Notes: a model not told the origin generated them from the sequence alone. 64,000 nt of DNA from Arthrobacter pigmenti (GCF_011927905.1 NZ_JAATJL010000001.1:1488001-1552000); one strand, 5' to 3'; positions 31,715-41,642 are shown, counted from the first letter of the stretch. Program-made: numbers and translations.

Positions 31715-33351
31715 TACCCGTTTCCGTCTTTAGCTGCAGTACCGGACAGGTGTTCAATGACCTCGCGCAACTGCTTCACTCCGGCAGCACGATCGGCGAG
31801 GTGCAGGCGAAGCACCGGACGTCCGGCATCTTCAAGGACCTGGGCGTCTCCTGCAGCCTGTGCGGAAATGAGCTCGCCGAAGGTGAACGGCCTTTCCGGG
31901 ATAGAAAGATCCTCCTGCGGAGCGCCTGTGATCTGGAGATAGGCACCCACAGCAGAGCCGCCCTTGTGGAATTGGCCGGTCGAATGCAGGAACCGCGGAC
32001 CCCAACCAAAGGTCACCGGGCGTCCGGTTGTCCTTGCGAGCTCCGGACGAATATCCGCCAGCGCAGCTTCACCGATCCGGTCGAGGTAGGCCTGAACGGC
32101 CAGGTAGCCGCCGGGCTCCAACGCGCCGAACAGCGCCTCAAGCGCTTCGCCCAGCGTGTGCGCTGTTCCGAGCAGCGCCGCACCGCCACGAACCTCGACG
32201 GCGCCGTCAACGAAGTTGGGCGCCTCGGCTTCCGGTTGGGCATCAAGGAGCCCACGGGCCGCCTTTTTCGCTGCTTCAACATCGGGCTGGTCGAACGGGT
32301 TGATTCCGAGAAGCCGGCCGGCGACGGCGGTCGCGAACTCCCATACCAGCAGGTGGCTACCGAGGCTTCCCCCGACCGCTACGGCGTCACCAACCGGTTC
32401 CGCGTTCGCGTCCGGCGAGACCAGGTGGACCGCGAGGACGTCGGGAGCGCCCGAGGACAGCTCGGGTGCATCCTCTTCGACGACCACGGGAAGCACACCG
32501 GTTCCAAGCTTCCCGGTGGACTCGGCGATGAGTTGCTCCACCCAGTCACCGAGTCCGGCAATTCCGGAACCCTCGTCTACGAAGACGATCTTGTCGCGCA
32601 GCGGGAGGGTTGCGCCCAGTACCGCTCCGAGGCGGAGACCGACGTTGCCGGCGTCGTCATCGCCAAGAAACTCACTGATGGACTCAGCGTCGTCGAGCAA
32701 CGCCGAGATATCCGCACCGGCGAGGCCGGAAGGAACCAGACCGAAGGCGGTGAGGGCCGAATAACGGCCGCCAACGTTCGGGTCGGCGTTGAACACAGCC
32801 CGATAGCCTGCCGCGCGCGCAGACTCATCCAGCGGTGAACCTGGATCGGTCACGATAATGATGCGGCTGCGCGCGTCCACGCCGGCGTCGGTGAAGGCCT
32901 GCTCGAAGATCCGCCGCTGGGAGTCCGTCTCCACGGTGGAACCGGACTTCGACGAAACCACGATTGCCGTTGTTTCCAGCCGGTCGGCCAGCACCTTGAC
33001 GATCTGATCCGGATCGGTTGAATCCAGGACCGTAAGTTCCACCCCGGCTGTCCTGGTGATGACCTCGGGCGCGAGCGAGGAACCGCCCATGCCGCACAGC
33101 ACCAGGTGATTCACGCCGTCGGCTGAGAGGTCGGTGCGGAGCCGCTCAATGGAAGGCAGCAAGGCGCGGGAGGCTTCGATGAGGTCAACCCAGCCGAGCC
33201 GGATCGCTGCTTCCTCTTCTGCTTCGGGACCCCAGAGTGTTTGGTCCTTGGCCATGATGCGCGAGGCCACCTGGTCCTGTACGAGCTCAGGGGTAGCACG
33301 TTCAATTGCTTCGGCGGCCGCCCCGGATGCGTTGACGTAGAGGGTTGCCAT
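31714..33351 (-). CDS. pgi: Glucose-6-phosphate isomerase
   Basis: It interconverts glucose-6-phosphate and fructose-6-phosphate. The 545-aa protein has the SIS-fold motifs MGGSSLAPEV and SSKSGSTVET, the PGI signature VGGRYSALT, and FLHSTGQFHKGG near the C-terminus. It resembles the PGI half of the transaldolase-PGI fusion proteins more than the E. coli type. Notably, the separate transaldolase gene lies immediately upstream (6 bp). In Corynebacterium and Mycobacterium the tkt-tal-zwf-opcA-pgl cluster lacks pgi, so its inclusion here is a Micrococcaceae-like arrangement. Confidence 0.94.
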   Translation of the reverse strand: MATLYVNASGAAAEAIERATPELVQDQVASRIMAKDQTLWGPEAEEEAAIRLGWVDLIEASRALLPSIERLRTDLSADGVNHLVLCGMGGSSLAPEVITRTAGVELTVLDSTDPDQIVKVLADRLETTAIVVSSKSGSTVETDSQRRIFEQAFTDAGVDARSRIIIVTDPGSPLDESARAAGYRAVFNADPNVGGRYSALTAFGLVPSGLAGADISALLDDAESISEFLGDDDAGNVGLRLGAVLGATLPLRDKIVFVDEGSGIAGLGDWVEQLIAESTGKLGTGVLPVVVEEDAPELSSGAPDVLAVHLVSPDANAEPVGDAVAVGGSLGSHLLVWEFATAVAGRLLGINPFDQPDVEAAKKAARGLLDAQPEAEAPNFVDGAVEVRGGAALLGTAHTLGEALEALFGALEPGGYLAVQAYLDRIGEAALADIRPELARTTGRPVTFGWGPRFLHSTGQFHKGGSAVGAYLQITGAPQEDLSIPERPFTFGELISAQAAGDAQVLEDAGRPVLRLHLADRAAGVKQLREVIEHLSGTAAKDGNG

Positions 33352-33357
33352 GGACGC

Positions 33358-34470
33358 CTAGCCCTTCGCCGATTCGAGCGCCGTGGTGACGGTTTCCAGA
33401 AGCTCGTTCCAGCTGACGACGAACTTGTCCAGGCCCTCTTCCTCGAGCAGTTCGACAACCTCCTTGTAGGAAATCCCGAGGTTCTCGAGGCGGTTCAGGA
33501 GTTCGTTCGACTCGTCGTACGCGCCGGTTATGGTGTCCCCGGTGACCTCGCCGTGGTCAGCGGTGGCCTCAAGTGTCTTTTCCGGCATGGTATTCACAAC
33601 GCCGTCAGCGACCAGGCCGGTTACGTACAGGGTGTCGGGGTACGCAGGGTCCTTCACACCGGTCGAAGCCCAGAGCGGACGCTGCGGGCGGGCACCCCCG
33701 GCGGCAAGGACCTGCCACCGCTCAGAGCTGAAGGCTTCCTCGTACACCTGGTAGGCGAGGCGTGCATTTGCCAGGCCTGCCTTGCCGCGCAGTCCGGCGG
33801 CCTCGTCGGTGCCGAGGGCATCTAGGCGCTTGTCGATCTCGGCATCCACCCGCGAAACAAAGAACGAGGCAACGGAATGGATAGTTGAGAGGTCGTGGCC
33901 GTTCTCCTTCGCCTGCTCGAGCCCGAGCATGAAGGCGTTGATCACGGCACGGTAGCGTTCAAGTGAGAAGATCAGCGTGACGTTGACGCTGATTCCCGCG
34001 GCGAGAGTTGTCGAGATGGCTTCGAGACCCTCAACGGTTGCCGGGATCTTGATGTGGACGTTGGTGCGTTCAACGGCGTCGAAGAGACGGCGTGCCTCCG
34101 CGATTGTGCCCTGAGTGTCGCGGGCAAGACGTGGATCGACCTCGATCGAGACCCTGCCGTCAACGCCTCCGGTCTTCTCGGCAACTGGCGCGAATACGTC
34201 GCACGCCTGCGCCACATCGGTGGTGGTGATCTCGAAAACTGCGGTGTCGACGTCGGCCCCGGCTGCAGCGAGCTGCTTCACCTGCGCAGAGTAGGACTCG
34301 CCGTTCTTCAGGGCTGCTGCGAAGATGCTCGGGTTCGTCGTGACGCCGACGACGTCGCGCTCGGTGATGAGCGCCTTCAGGGTGCCTGAGGTGATCCGCT
34401 CACGGGAGAGGTCGTCCAGCCAGATGGACACGCCGGCGTCGGAAAGGGCCGCGGTGGGGGTGGGAGTCAT
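33358..34470 (-). CDS. tal: Transaldolase
   Basis: It moves a three-carbon dihydroxyacetone unit between sugar phosphates through a Schiff base. The 370-aa protein has [10 protein letters not shown] near the N-terminus, the catalytic Lys in [23 protein letters not shown] and the [11 protein letters not shown] segment, as in the actinobacterial tal family. It lies between tkt and pgi on the minus strand, 47 bp after tkt, and has a purine-rich ribosome site before its ATG. Confidence 0.96.
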   Translation of the reverse strand: MTPTPTAALSDAGVSIWLDDLSRERITSGTLKALITERDVVGVTTNPSIFAAALKNGESYSAQVKQLAAAGADVDTAVFEITTTDVAQACDVFAPVAEKTGGVDGRVSIEVDPRLARDTQGTIAEARRLFDAVERTNVHIKIPATVEGLEAISTTLAAGISVNVTLIFSLERYRAVINAFMLGLEQAKENGHDLSTIHSVASFFVSRVDAEIDKRLDALGTDEAAGLRGKAGLANARLAYQVYEEAFSSERWQVLAAGGARPQRPLWASTGVKDPAYPDTLYVTGLVADGVVNTMPEKTLEATADHGEVTGDTITGAYDESNELLNRLENLGISYKEVVELLEEEGLDKFVVSWNELLETVTTALESAKG

Positions 34471-34517
34471 TGGTTTTTCTCCTTGAACCAGGTGGATTGT
34501 GCTGATCTGTGGGCGGA

Positions 34518-36698
34518 CTACCGGCGGTCGCCGGTGGTGGAAGCTGACGCTCCTGCGGCCGCTGAGGTGCCGTCCGGAGCGTTGCGCGTATCGGCTGCCG
34601 CAATCGAGTCCCGTGCTGCCTCGACCACTGCCTCCGCGGTGATGCCGAACTCCCGGAACAGGGTCTTGTAGTCGGCCGAAGCGCCGAAGTGCTCCAGGGA
34701 GACGGACCGGCCGGCGTCGCCGACCAGTTCACGCCAGCCCAGCGCCACGCCGGCCTCGACCGAGACGCGGGCACGGATGTTCGAAGGAAGTACAGCCTCG
34801 CGGTAAGACTCGTCCTGCTGGTTGAACCACTCCAGGCAGGGCAGCGATACGACGCGCGCCGCGATGCCTTCCTTCTGCAGCGTGGAGCGGGCCTCGACTG
34901 CGAGCTGGACTTCGGAACCGGTCGCGATCAGGATCACGTCGGGTTCGCCGTCGGGAGCTTCCGCAAGCACATAGCCACCCTGCGCAACACCCTCCGCCGA
35001 TCCGAAGGTGTCACCTGTTGCCTGGCCTGGTCCGCGTTCCCACGTGGGAATGTTCTGCCGTGTGAGCACGATGCCCGCCGGATTCGATGTGTTCTCCAGG
35101 ATGGTGCGCCACGCCACGGCGACCTCATTTGCGTCACCCGGGCGGACGACGTCGAGCCCTGGAATGGCGCGCAACGACGCGAGTTGCTCCACCGGCTGGT
35201 GGGTGGGCCCGTCTTCACCCAGGCCGATTGAATCGTGGGTCCAGACATAGATGGCAGGTACGCCCATGAGCGCGCCCAGCCGGATCGCCGGACGCTGGTA
35301 ATCGCTGAAGATGAGGAACGTGCCGGAAAAGGCCCGCGTGCTGCTGTGCATCACGATGCCGTTGACGATGGCGGCTGCCGCATGTTCGCGGATACCGAAG
35401 TGCAGTACCCGGCCGTAAGGGTTGCCGGACCACGCTTCGGTCTGCTTAGAGGCGGGGACGAACGACGGCGATCCCTCGATGGTGGTGTTGTTCGACTCGG
35501 CGAGATCCGCGGAGCCGCCCCACAGCTCGGGAAGAACCGGGCCGATGGCACTCAGGACCTTGCCCGACGCCGCACGGGTGGACACGTCCTTGCCCGCCTC
35601 GAACTCAGGAAGACTGGCTTCCCATCCTTGAGGCAGTTCGCGGGCAGCGATGCGGTCCAGGGTCGCCGCACTGTCCGGATTGGCCTGCTTCCAGGCTTCG
35701 AAACCCTGTTCCCAGGCGCTGCGGGTGTCCTGTCCGCGGTCAACGACCTTGCGTGCGTGAGCAAGCACCGCATCGTCCACCTGGAAATGCTTCTCCGGGT
35801 CGAGGCCGAGGATTTCCTTCAGCGCTGCCACTTCGTCCTTGCCAAGAGCGGAGCCATGGATCTTGCCTGTGTTCTGCTTGTTCGGGGCCGGCCAACCGAT
35901 GATGGTGCGCAGGGATACGATCGACGGCCGAGACGTTTCGGCCTTCGCTGCCGTCAGGGCGCGGTACAGTTCCGCAACGTCCTCGACGTATTCGCCGGTC
36001 TTGGTCCAGTCGACGCGCTGGGTGTGCCAGCCATACGCCTCGTAGCGCTTGAGCACGTCCTCGGTGAACGCAATGTCGGTGTTGTCCTCGATCGAAATGT
36101 GGTTCTCGTCGTAAAGAACAACGAGGTTGCCCAGTTCCTGGTGTCCAGCGAGGGACGAGGCTTCCGAGGTGACGCCTTCCTGCAGGTCGCCGTCGGACGC
36201 GATGACCCAGACGGTGTGGTCGAACGGACTCTGTCCCTCGGGCGCTTCGGGATCGAAAAGGCCGCGCATCCGGCGCTGGGCGTACGCGAAGCCGACAGAG
36301 GACGCCAGCCCCTGTCCAAGCGGCCCCGTGGTGATCTCGACGCCGGCGGTGTGCCGGTATTCCGGGTGGCCGGGAGTCTTCGAGCCCCAGGTGCGCAGAG
36401 CCTTCAGATCATCAAGCTCAAGGCCGTAGCCGGAAAGGAAGAGCTGAATGTAGAGGGTGAGGGACGTGTGTCCGGGGGAGAGCACGAAGCGGTCCCGTCC
36501 GGTCCACTCCGGGTCAGTTGGATCATGCCGCATGAGTTTCTGGAAGATCAGGTACGCGGCGGGAGCCAGGCTCATGGCCGTACCCGGATGTCCGTTCCCC
36601 ACTTTCTCCACGGCGTCCGCCGCGAGTACGCGGACGGCATCAACCGCGCGGTCGTCCAGTTCGTTCCAGTCCAGTTCCTGCTTTTCCAGCTGTGGCAC
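34518..36698 (-). CDS. tkt: Transketolase
   Basis: It is a thiamine diphosphate enzyme moving two-carbon units in the non-oxidative pentose phosphate pathway. The 726-aa protein has the N-terminal [13 protein letters not shown], the thiamine motif [18 protein letters not shown], the pyrimidine-binding domain ([32 protein letters not shown]) and a C-terminal domain. The last 20 or so residues are an Ala/Ser/Thr-rich tail beyond the usual end. The GTG start has GAGAGGGG upstream. It is the first gene of the minus-strand operon, transcribed away from ctaB. Confidence 0.97.
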   Translation of the reverse strand: MPQLEKQELDWNELDDRAVDAVRVLAADAVEKVGNGHPGTAMSLAPAAYLIFQKLMRHDPTDPEWTGRDRFVLSPGHTSLTLYIQLFLSGYGLELDDLKALRTWGSKTPGHPEYRHTAGVEITTGPLGQGLASSVGFAYAQRRMRGLFDPEAPEGQSPFDHTVWVIASDGDLQEGVTSEASSLAGHQELGNLVVLYDENHISIEDNTDIAFTEDVLKRYEAYGWHTQRVDWTKTGEYVEDVAELYRALTAAKAETSRPSIVSLRTIIGWPAPNKQNTGKIHGSALGKDEVAALKEILGLDPEKHFQVDDAVLAHARKVVDRGQDTRSAWEQGFEAWKQANPDSAATLDRIAARELPQGWEASLPEFEAGKDVSTRAASGKVLSAIGPVLPELWGGSADLAESNNTTIEGSPSFVPASKQTEAWSGNPYGRVLHFGIREHAAAAIVNGIVMHSSTRAFSGTFLIFSDYQRPAIRLGALMGVPAIYVWTHDSIGLGEDGPTHQPVEQLASLRAIPGLDVVRPGDANEVAVAWRTILENTSNPAGIVLTRQNIPTWERGPGQATGDTFGSAEGVAQGGYVLAEAPDGEPDVILIATGSEVQLAVEARSTLQKEGIAARVVSLPCLEWFNQQDESYREAVLPSNIRARVSVEAGVALGWRELVGDAGRSVSLEHFGASADYKTLFREFGITAEAVVEAARDSIAAADTRNAPDGTSAAAGASASTTGDRR

Positions 36699-36947
36699 GT
36701 TTACCGGGCCCCTCTCTTTACGTCACGGCCAGCGCCGCGGCGCCGAGTGAGGCTGCGCTGCGGAGGCCAAAGTCCCCGAGGCCAGCCGGCCGTTCACCGT
36801 TGAAAACTTGAATACTGTTGCGTCTGACCCAGACTAGATCCCCGTGCGTACAACGGATTGAAGCAAACATCCGTCGACACGGGCGTGATCCAGGCGATAC
36901 ATGCAACCTTAGCGCTTTCAGGCCGGAATGGGCTGTGGTCGACAGAT

Positions 36948-36961
36948 TGTGAAGGGTCACA
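36948..36961. promoter_or_regulatory. TGTGA-N4-TCACA palindrome upstream of ctaB
   Basis: A perfect inverted repeat TGTGA-AGGG-TCACA lies about 60 bp upstream of the ctaB -35. The half-sites are those of Crp/GlxR regulators, but the spacer is 4 bp, where these proteins need 6, so it may serve another regulator. Confidence 0.4.
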
Positions 36962-37021
36962 CAACGAAACGAAAGAGCCCGGGTGAGTTCCAGCGCAAGT
37001 GGCCGCGCTTCTTCTACGCGC

Positions 37022-37051
37022 TGTAAAAGTGACGGTGGATGCGGGTATGAT
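37022..37051 (+). promoter_or_regulatory. Promoter of ctaB
   Basis: TGTAAA (37022-37027), an 18-bp spacer and TATGAT (37046-37051) make a good sigma-A type promoter, with transcription expected near 37058. It lies inside the longest possible ctaB open frame, so it argues for a ctaB start downstream, at the GTG at 37095. Confidence 0.5.
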
Positions 37052-37094
37052 GGCCAAGGACTTTATCCTCACTTCAGAAGCAGAGCATCCTCCA

Positions 37095-38045
37095 GTGAAC
37101 ATCGACCAGGCCGCAGCCGCGCCCAGCGTGCATCAGGCCGGCAGTGGCCTTTCCCGCAAGCTACGGGCATACCTGGCGCTGACCAAACCACGGGTCATTG
37201 AGCTGCTCCTGGTGACAACGCTTCCCACGATGATCTTTGCCCAGGGCGGCTTTCCATCACTGGGTCTCGTTCTGGCAACCATGGTGGGTGGGGCATTCGC
37301 GGCGGGCAGCGCAGGGGCATTCAACTGCTACATCGACCGCGATATTGACAAGGTCATGCACCGCACCGGAAACCGGCCGCTCGTGACCGGGGAGGTCACA
37401 CCACGGGAGGCGCTGGTTTTCGCCTGGGCACTGGGTGTTGCCGCGATCGTCATTCTTTGGTTCGGCGCAAACCCGCTCGCGGCATGGCTGGGCGTGGCCG
37501 CTATCTTCTTCTACGTCGTCGTCTACACGCTCATCCTGAAGCGCCGTACAGCGCAGAACATCGTGTGGGGCGGCGCCGCAGGTTGCATGCCCGTGCTGAT
37601 CGCGTGGGCCGCGGTGACCGAAACAGTGCAGTGGCCGGCTGTCGTACTCTTCCTGGTGATCTTCCTGTGGACGCCACCGCATTACTGGCCGCTGTCCATG
37701 AAGTACAGCGACGATTACAACGCGGCGAACGTGCCCATGCTGGGAGCGATCGCCGGGGCATCAGTAGTTTCAGTCCAGGTTGTTCTGTACGCGTGGGCAA
37801 CGGTGGTCTGTTCACTGCTGCTCGTTCCCGTCGGTGGTGCGGGATGGGTATACACAGTCGCGGCGGTCGCCGGTGGGGGCTGGTTCCTCGTTGAATCGCA
37901 CAAGCTGCACTCTGCTGCACGGTCCGGTGCGGTCACCGGCAAGGTAGCCATGAAGGTCTTCCACGGATCCATCAGCTATCTGACCGTACTTTTCCTTGCG
38001 CTTGCCATTGACCCGTTCGTGGGCGGGCCGATTTTCGGCGCGTAG
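37095..38045 (+). CDS. ctaB: Heme O synthase (protoheme IX farnesyltransferase)
   Basis: It attaches a farnesyl group to protoheme IX to make heme O, the precursor of heme A for cytochrome c oxidase. This polytopic UbiA-family membrane protein has [12 protein letters not shown] at the start of the first helix, the first Asp motif [10 protein letters not shown], the second ([13 protein letters not shown]), and about nine hydrophobic segments. The frame is open back to 36999, with ATGs at 37047 and 37050. I prefer the GTG at 37095 (316 aa) because a likely promoter overlaps the earlier codons, but 37047 cannot be excluded. It is divergent from tkt, as in Mycobacterium. Confidence 0.93.
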   Translation: MNIDQAAAAPSVHQAGSGLSRKLRAYLALTKPRVIELLLVTTLPTMIFAQGGFPSLGLVLATMVGGAFAAGSAGAFNCYIDRDIDKVMHRTGNRPLVTGEVTPREALVFAWALGVAAIVILWFGANPLAAWLGVAAIFFYVVVYTLILKRRTAQNIVWGGAAGCMPVLIAWAAVTETVQWPAVVLFLVIFLWTPPHYWPLSMKYSDDYNAANVPMLGAIAGASVVSVQVVLYAWATVVCSLLLVPVGGAGWVYTVAAVAGGGWFLVESHKLHSAARSGAVTGKVAMKVFHGSISYLTVLFLALAIDPFVGGPIFGA

Positions 38046-38075
38046 TGGGCTTGCGGACCACCTAGGATTGTGGTC

Positions 38076-38978
38076 ATGGTCTTTACCGGCGTTGTTGCCT
38101 ATCCCGTGACCCCGTTCGACGCTGATGGCGCAGTCAGCTTTCCTGAACTGAAGCTCCTCATTGGCGGGCTCGCTGATTCCGGTGTGGATACGGTAACTGT
38201 CCTTGGCTCCTCAGGCAGCTTTGCCTACCTCGATGCGGCTGAACGCGAACGGGTGCTCGCTGAGGCAGTGGAGGCGGCCGCCGGTCGTATTCCGGTTGCC
38301 GCCGGGATCAGCGCGGTTGCCACGCGTGAGGTGGTGGTCGGCGCCAAGGCGGCCCAGCGGAACGGCGCGGCTGGGCTCGTACTCTCGCCGGTCTCCTACC
38401 TGCCGTTGACCGACGATGAAGTGGCAGCGCTCGTTGAGGAAGTTGCCGCAGTCACCAACCTGCCGATCTGCCTCTATAACAATCCCACGACCACCCAGTT
38501 TTCTTTCGGGCTGGAGCTGGTGGCACGGCTCGCTGCCATTGAGACTGTCACCGGTTTCAAGGACACCGCCGCTTCGCCGGACGGGTTCGCGGACCGCGTG
38601 CGCATGCTGCGGGACCTGGTGGATGCCCCGCTCAGCCACGGTGCCAGCGGCGACACCCTCATCGTCACGGGTGAAGTGTCCGGCGATGCCTGGCACACCG
38701 GACTGGCCGCACTTCTACCGGTCAGCTACCGCAACTTCCGCCTCGCGGTTGTTTCCGGAGACGACGCCCGGATCGCCCTTGAACGCTCGCGCCTGCTGCC
38801 CGTGGTCAATGCCGTCCAACGCCTGCGCAAACTCAGCGGATTGCACGCCCTCGCCAAAGCATGCGGTATTGATGCCGGTGATCCCCGGCCGCCGCTGCTG
38901 CCCATCGCGGGCAGCGACCAACGGGAGTTGGCACGCCTGGCCGACGCGTTTGATGACCAGGAAGAGTCCGTCAGCTAG
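38076..38978 (+). CDS. Dihydrodipicolinate synthase family protein (DapA/NanA superfamily)
   Basis: This 300-aa TIM-barrel aldolase is of the class I pyruvate-dependent family. It has the GSSGSFAYL loop (GTTGE in DapA), a YNNP segment carrying the catalytic Tyr, and the Schiff-base Lys in VTGFKDTAA. DapA proper has YNVPxR, and the missing Arg suggests a different substrate from aspartate semialdehyde. It could be a 4-hydroxy-2-oxo acid or sialic-acid-like aldolase. ATG at 38076 is preferred over GTG at 38070: TAGGAT at 38063-38068 is correctly placed for a leaderless transcript. It converges with ctaA, overlapping by 8 bp. Confidence 0.85.
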   Translation: MVFTGVVAYPVTPFDADGAVSFPELKLLIGGLADSGVDTVTVLGSSGSFAYLDAAERERVLAEAVEAAAGRIPVAAGISAVATREVVVGAKAAQRNGAAGLVLSPVSYLPLTDDEVAALVEEVAAVTNLPICLYNNPTTTQFSFGLELVARLAAIETVTGFKDTAASPDGFADRVRMLRDLVDAPLSHGASGDTLIVTGEVSGDAWHTGLAALLPVSYRNFRLAVVSGDDARIALERSRLLPVVNAVQRLRKLSGLHALAKACGIDAGDPRPPLLPIAGSDQRELARLADAFDDQEESVS

Positions 38979-39909
38979 TAGGGACGGATCGTCGCGTAAA
39001 CCCTATGTAGACGGCATGCGCCGCAGCGGCCGTCAGGACGGACGCACCGAGCATGTGGAGGGCGACCAGCGCGACCGGCAGGTGCAGGAAATGCTGCAGG
39101 TACCCGATTGCCCCTTGCGTCAGCACGACGACGGCGAGCAGCACGACGGCGATGCGCAGCCGGCGGGCAACGCCCGTGCGGTACGCGACCACCACAAGGA
39201 TCAGCACGGTAAGAACCAAAAGGTACACCGGGGCCGCGTGGATCCGCGTCATCAGATCAGGGTCGAGGTTGTTCCGGGCGGCACCCGCATCGCCGGCGTG
39301 CGGGCCGGAACCGGTCACGACGACGCCGAGCAGTACCGCGACCGCGACCAGCGCGGCGGCTGCCACGAGGAGCTGGCGCAGGAGCGGCGTTGCACGCGGT
39401 TCGCGATCAGCCGCTGCCTCAGCAGGTGTGAGCCGTGTGCGGTTGAGAAGTACCGTGGCGATCGTGATCAGGAGCATCGAGATGACGAAGTGCCAACCGA
39501 CCACCCAGGGATTGAGCCTGGTCCAAACCGAGATGCCGCCGATCACCGCCTGCAACGGGATTCCGGCGAGGAGCAGCACTGCCGGAAGGAAAAGATCAGG
39601 GCGTTCGGCGCGCAGGCGCCAGATGGAGGCCAGCATTGCGACGGCGATCGCCGTCAGCACGAACGTGAGGAGACGGTTTCCGAACTCGATGACGCCATGG
39701 ATCCCCATCTCCTGGGTCGCGATCATCGAATCAGCGGTGCAGCGGGGCCACTCAGGACAACCAAGGCCGGATGCGGTCAGGCGCACTGCGCCGCCGGTGA
39801 CAACAATGAGGATCTGCGACACAAGGGAGGCCAACGCGAGCCCCCGGACCGCAGGCGTGACGGCGGTGGGGAGTCGGTTCATCATCGTGGCGAGGGAGAG
39901 TTGCGTCAT
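38971..39909 (-). CDS. ctaA: Heme A synthase
   Basis: It oxidises the C8 methyl of heme O to a formyl group to give heme A. The 312-aa membrane protein of the COX15/CtaA family has about eight hydrophobic helices and conserved His-containing segments (GVIEFGNRLLTF; VGWHFVISM; RIHAAPVYL), plus the ASGLGCPEWPRC loop with a cysteine pair. The frame is open to 40062, but ATG at 39909 begins the family-like N-terminus, 4 bp after the ABC permease stop. It is the last gene of the ATPase-permease-ctaA operon, a layout known in Mycobacterium (Rv1456c-Rv1458c). Confidence 0.93.
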   Translation of the reverse strand: MTQLSLATMMNRLPTAVTPAVRGLALASLVSQILIVVTGGAVRLTASGLGCPEWPRCTADSMIATQEMGIHGVIEFGNRLLTFVLTAIAVAMLASIWRLRAERPDLFLPAVLLLAGIPLQAVIGGISVWTRLNPWVVGWHFVISMLLITIATVLLNRTRLTPAEAAADREPRATPLLRQLLVAAAALVAVAVLLGVVVTGSGPHAGDAGAARNNLDPDLMTRIHAAPVYLLVLTVLILVVVAYRTGVARRLRIAVVLLAVVVLTQGAIGYLQHFLHLPVALVALHMLGASVLTAAAAHAVYIGFTRRSVPTS

Positions 39910-39913
39910 GTTC

Positions 39914-40654
39914 CTAACTCCATTTGAACCAGCGGACAGCGGCGAGTCCGGCGACTGCCGCCCAGCCGCATAGTAGGGCGAAGGACGCCGGATCGAAGGT
40001 GCCTGTCTGGAGCGCGGCGCGCAGACCGTCACCGAGGGCGGACGAGGGCAGGAGACCGACAAGCGGTTGCGCTGCTTCGGGAAGGCTGCTGCGCGGGATG
40101 ACGGTTCCGCCGGCCGCAGCGAGCAGGATCCAGAGGAGGTTGGTGACGGCGAGTGTCGCCTCGGGCCGCAGAGTTCCCGCTATGAGAAGTCCAAGCGCCG
40201 TAAACGCGGCGATGCCTGGAATCAGCATGACAAGCGCCGGAAGAATCCCTTCCATGGCGGGCTGCCAGCCGAACAGGACGGCGGCAGTCCCGATCACAGC
40301 GAGCTGGATCACCAGCACTGCGCCCACGGCAACGACTTTGCCCAGGATGAGCCCGCCACGGCCGAGCGGCGTTGTGGACAGAAAGCGAAGCACTCCGTAG
40401 CGGCGGTCGAAGCCGGTGGCGATTCCCTGGCCTGTGAATGCCGTTGAAAGCACGCATAGGGCGATGACTCCCGGTGTGCCCGATTCGAGCCGTGGCGCTC
40501 CGAGAACATCAAAGAGCGGGGTCAATGCGATTGCGGTGAGCGCCAGGACCGGCAACGCTATAGCGAGGACGAGCTGCTCGCCGTTGCGGAGCATCGCGGC
40601 AGTTTCGTATCCGCCGTGCCGCAGGACCCTGAAGGGCAAGCGGGTTGCGCTCAT
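39914..40654 (-). CDS. ABC-2 type transporter permease
   Basis: This 246-aa integral membrane protein has about six hydrophobic segments and the general composition of ABC-2 permeases (FTGQGIATGFDRRYGVLRFLSTTPL). It overlaps its ATPase by 4 bp (ATGA) and ends 4 bp before ctaA. Adjacency to ctaA in this and other actinobacteria suggests a link to cytochrome oxidase or heme handling, but the exported substrate is unknown. Confidence 0.87.
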   Translation of the reverse strand: MSATRLPFRVLRHGGYETAAMLRNGEQLVLAIALPVLALTAIALTPLFDVLGAPRLESGTPGVIALCVLSTAFTGQGIATGFDRRYGVLRFLSTTPLGRGGLILGKVVAVGAVLVIQLAVIGTAAVLFGWQPAMEGILPALVMLIPGIAAFTALGLLIAGTLRPEATLAVTNLLWILLAAAGGTVIPRSSLPEAAQPLVGLLPSSALGDGLRAALQTGTFDPASFALLCGWAAVAGLAAVRWFKWS

Positions 40655-41598
40655 CGGACGCCCCTGCCCGAGATGTCGAGGAACACGTCTTCCAACGAAC
40701 GCGCGGTAAGGACAATGGACGCGGGCAAAACGTTGTTATCCGCCCACCACCGGGCAATAGTTGCGAGATCCTCGGGCGTCAGCGGGCCGGTCACGCGGTA
40801 GTTTCCGGGAGTCTGCTCACCGGCCTCGAGGTGCGGAAAGCGGGATACCGGCAATTCAAGGCCAGGCGGAGCCTCGAAGCGAATTTCCCTCACGGCATCC
40901 TTCGCGTGAGCGGTGAGTTCCGCGACAGTACCTTCCCGGACCGTCCGCCCCTGGTCAATGATGTACACGTAGTCAGCCAGACGCTGTGCGTCGTCGAGGA
41001 GATGCGTGGTGAGGATGATCGCGAGGCCCTCGGCGCGAAGTTCGTTGATCAGGTCGAATACGATGTGCCGCGACTGCGGGTCCAGCCCCGCGCTAGGCTC
41101 GTCGAGAAACAGTACGTCCGGATTTCCGACCAGTGCGCAAGCGAGCGCGAGACGCTGCTTCTGGCCACCGGAAAGCCTTCGGATGGTGGTCGAAGCGAAG
41201 CCGTCGATGCCCAGGCGCAGGACAAGGTCATCCAGCCCGCGCGCCGCCGTATACATGCTTGCGACGTGCCGGAGCAGGGGGAGCGGGCGGAGCGCCGGCG
41301 GCAAACCGCCTTCCTGCAGCATGATGCCCACCCTGCTGCGAAGCCCCGCCCCAGCGCGCCAGGGGTCCTGGCCAAGCAGGCGGACGCTGCCTCCGCTTGG
41401 CCGCTGCAGACCTTGGGCACATTCAAGCGTTGTGGTCTTGCCGGCGCCATTGGCACCAAGCAATGCGGTGACGCGGCCCTTGTGCGCGGTAATGTCGACG
41501 CCGTCGAGGACCCGGATCATCTTCCCGTCCAGGGCTGCAACCGGGCCGAAATCCTTGACGAGCCCACGTACTTCAAGGGCGGCAGGGGAGTGTGGCAC
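40651..41598 (-). CDS. ABC transporter ATP-binding protein
   Basis: This 315-aa ATPase drives the adjacent ABC-2 permease. It has Walker A GANGAGKTT, the Q-loop region (GIMLQEGGLPP), the signature LSGGQKQR, Walker B VLFLDEPSAGLD, and the switch His (ILTTHLLDD). A C-terminal extension of about 80 residues follows, as in DrrA/CcmA-type exporters. The gene is divergent from sufR, and a CTACG-ACA-CGTAG palindrome (41608-41620) lies just upstream of its start. Confidence 0.92.
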   Translation of the reverse strand: MPHSPAALEVRGLVKDFGPVAALDGKMIRVLDGVDITAHKGRVTALLGANGAGKTTTLECAQGLQRPSGGSVRLLGQDPWRAGAGLRSRVGIMLQEGGLPPALRPLPLLRHVASMYTAARGLDDLVLRLGIDGFASTTIRRLSGGQKQRLALACALVGNPDVLFLDEPSAGLDPQSRHIVFDLINELRAEGLAIILTTHLLDDAQRLADYVYIIDQGRTVREGTVAELTAHAKDAVREIRFEAPPGLELPVSRFPHLEAGEQTPGNYRVTGPLTPEDLATIARWWADNNVLPASIVLTARSLEDVFLDISGRGVR

Positions 41599-41642
41599 CG
41601 AACAATTCTACGACACGTAGTAGCTGGCGCGTTATGGGCGGT

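Larger units (their letters stand above)
36699..37094. other. Divergent regulatory gap between tkt and ctaB
   Basis: This gap of about 400 bp separates the tkt operon from ctaB. It holds no convincing gene. Seen in it: a GTCTG-ACC-CAGAC palindrome (36822-36834) on the tkt side, TGTGA-AGGG-TCACA (36948-36961), and a good promoter (37022-37051) pointing to ctaB. It probably carries both promoters and operator sites for carbon or respiration control. Confidence 0.6.

Noticed and set aside
36948-36961. TGTGA-TCACA repeat as a Crp/GlxR site.
   Set aside because: The spacer is 4 bp; Crp and GlxR sites need 6. It is kept as a palindrome of unknown purpose only.
38416-39927. A 503-codon plus-strand frame running over the DHDPS-like gene and antisense to ctaA.
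   Set aside because: Its translation is low-complexity Arg/Asp/His-rich, typical of a wrong frame in GC-rich DNA.
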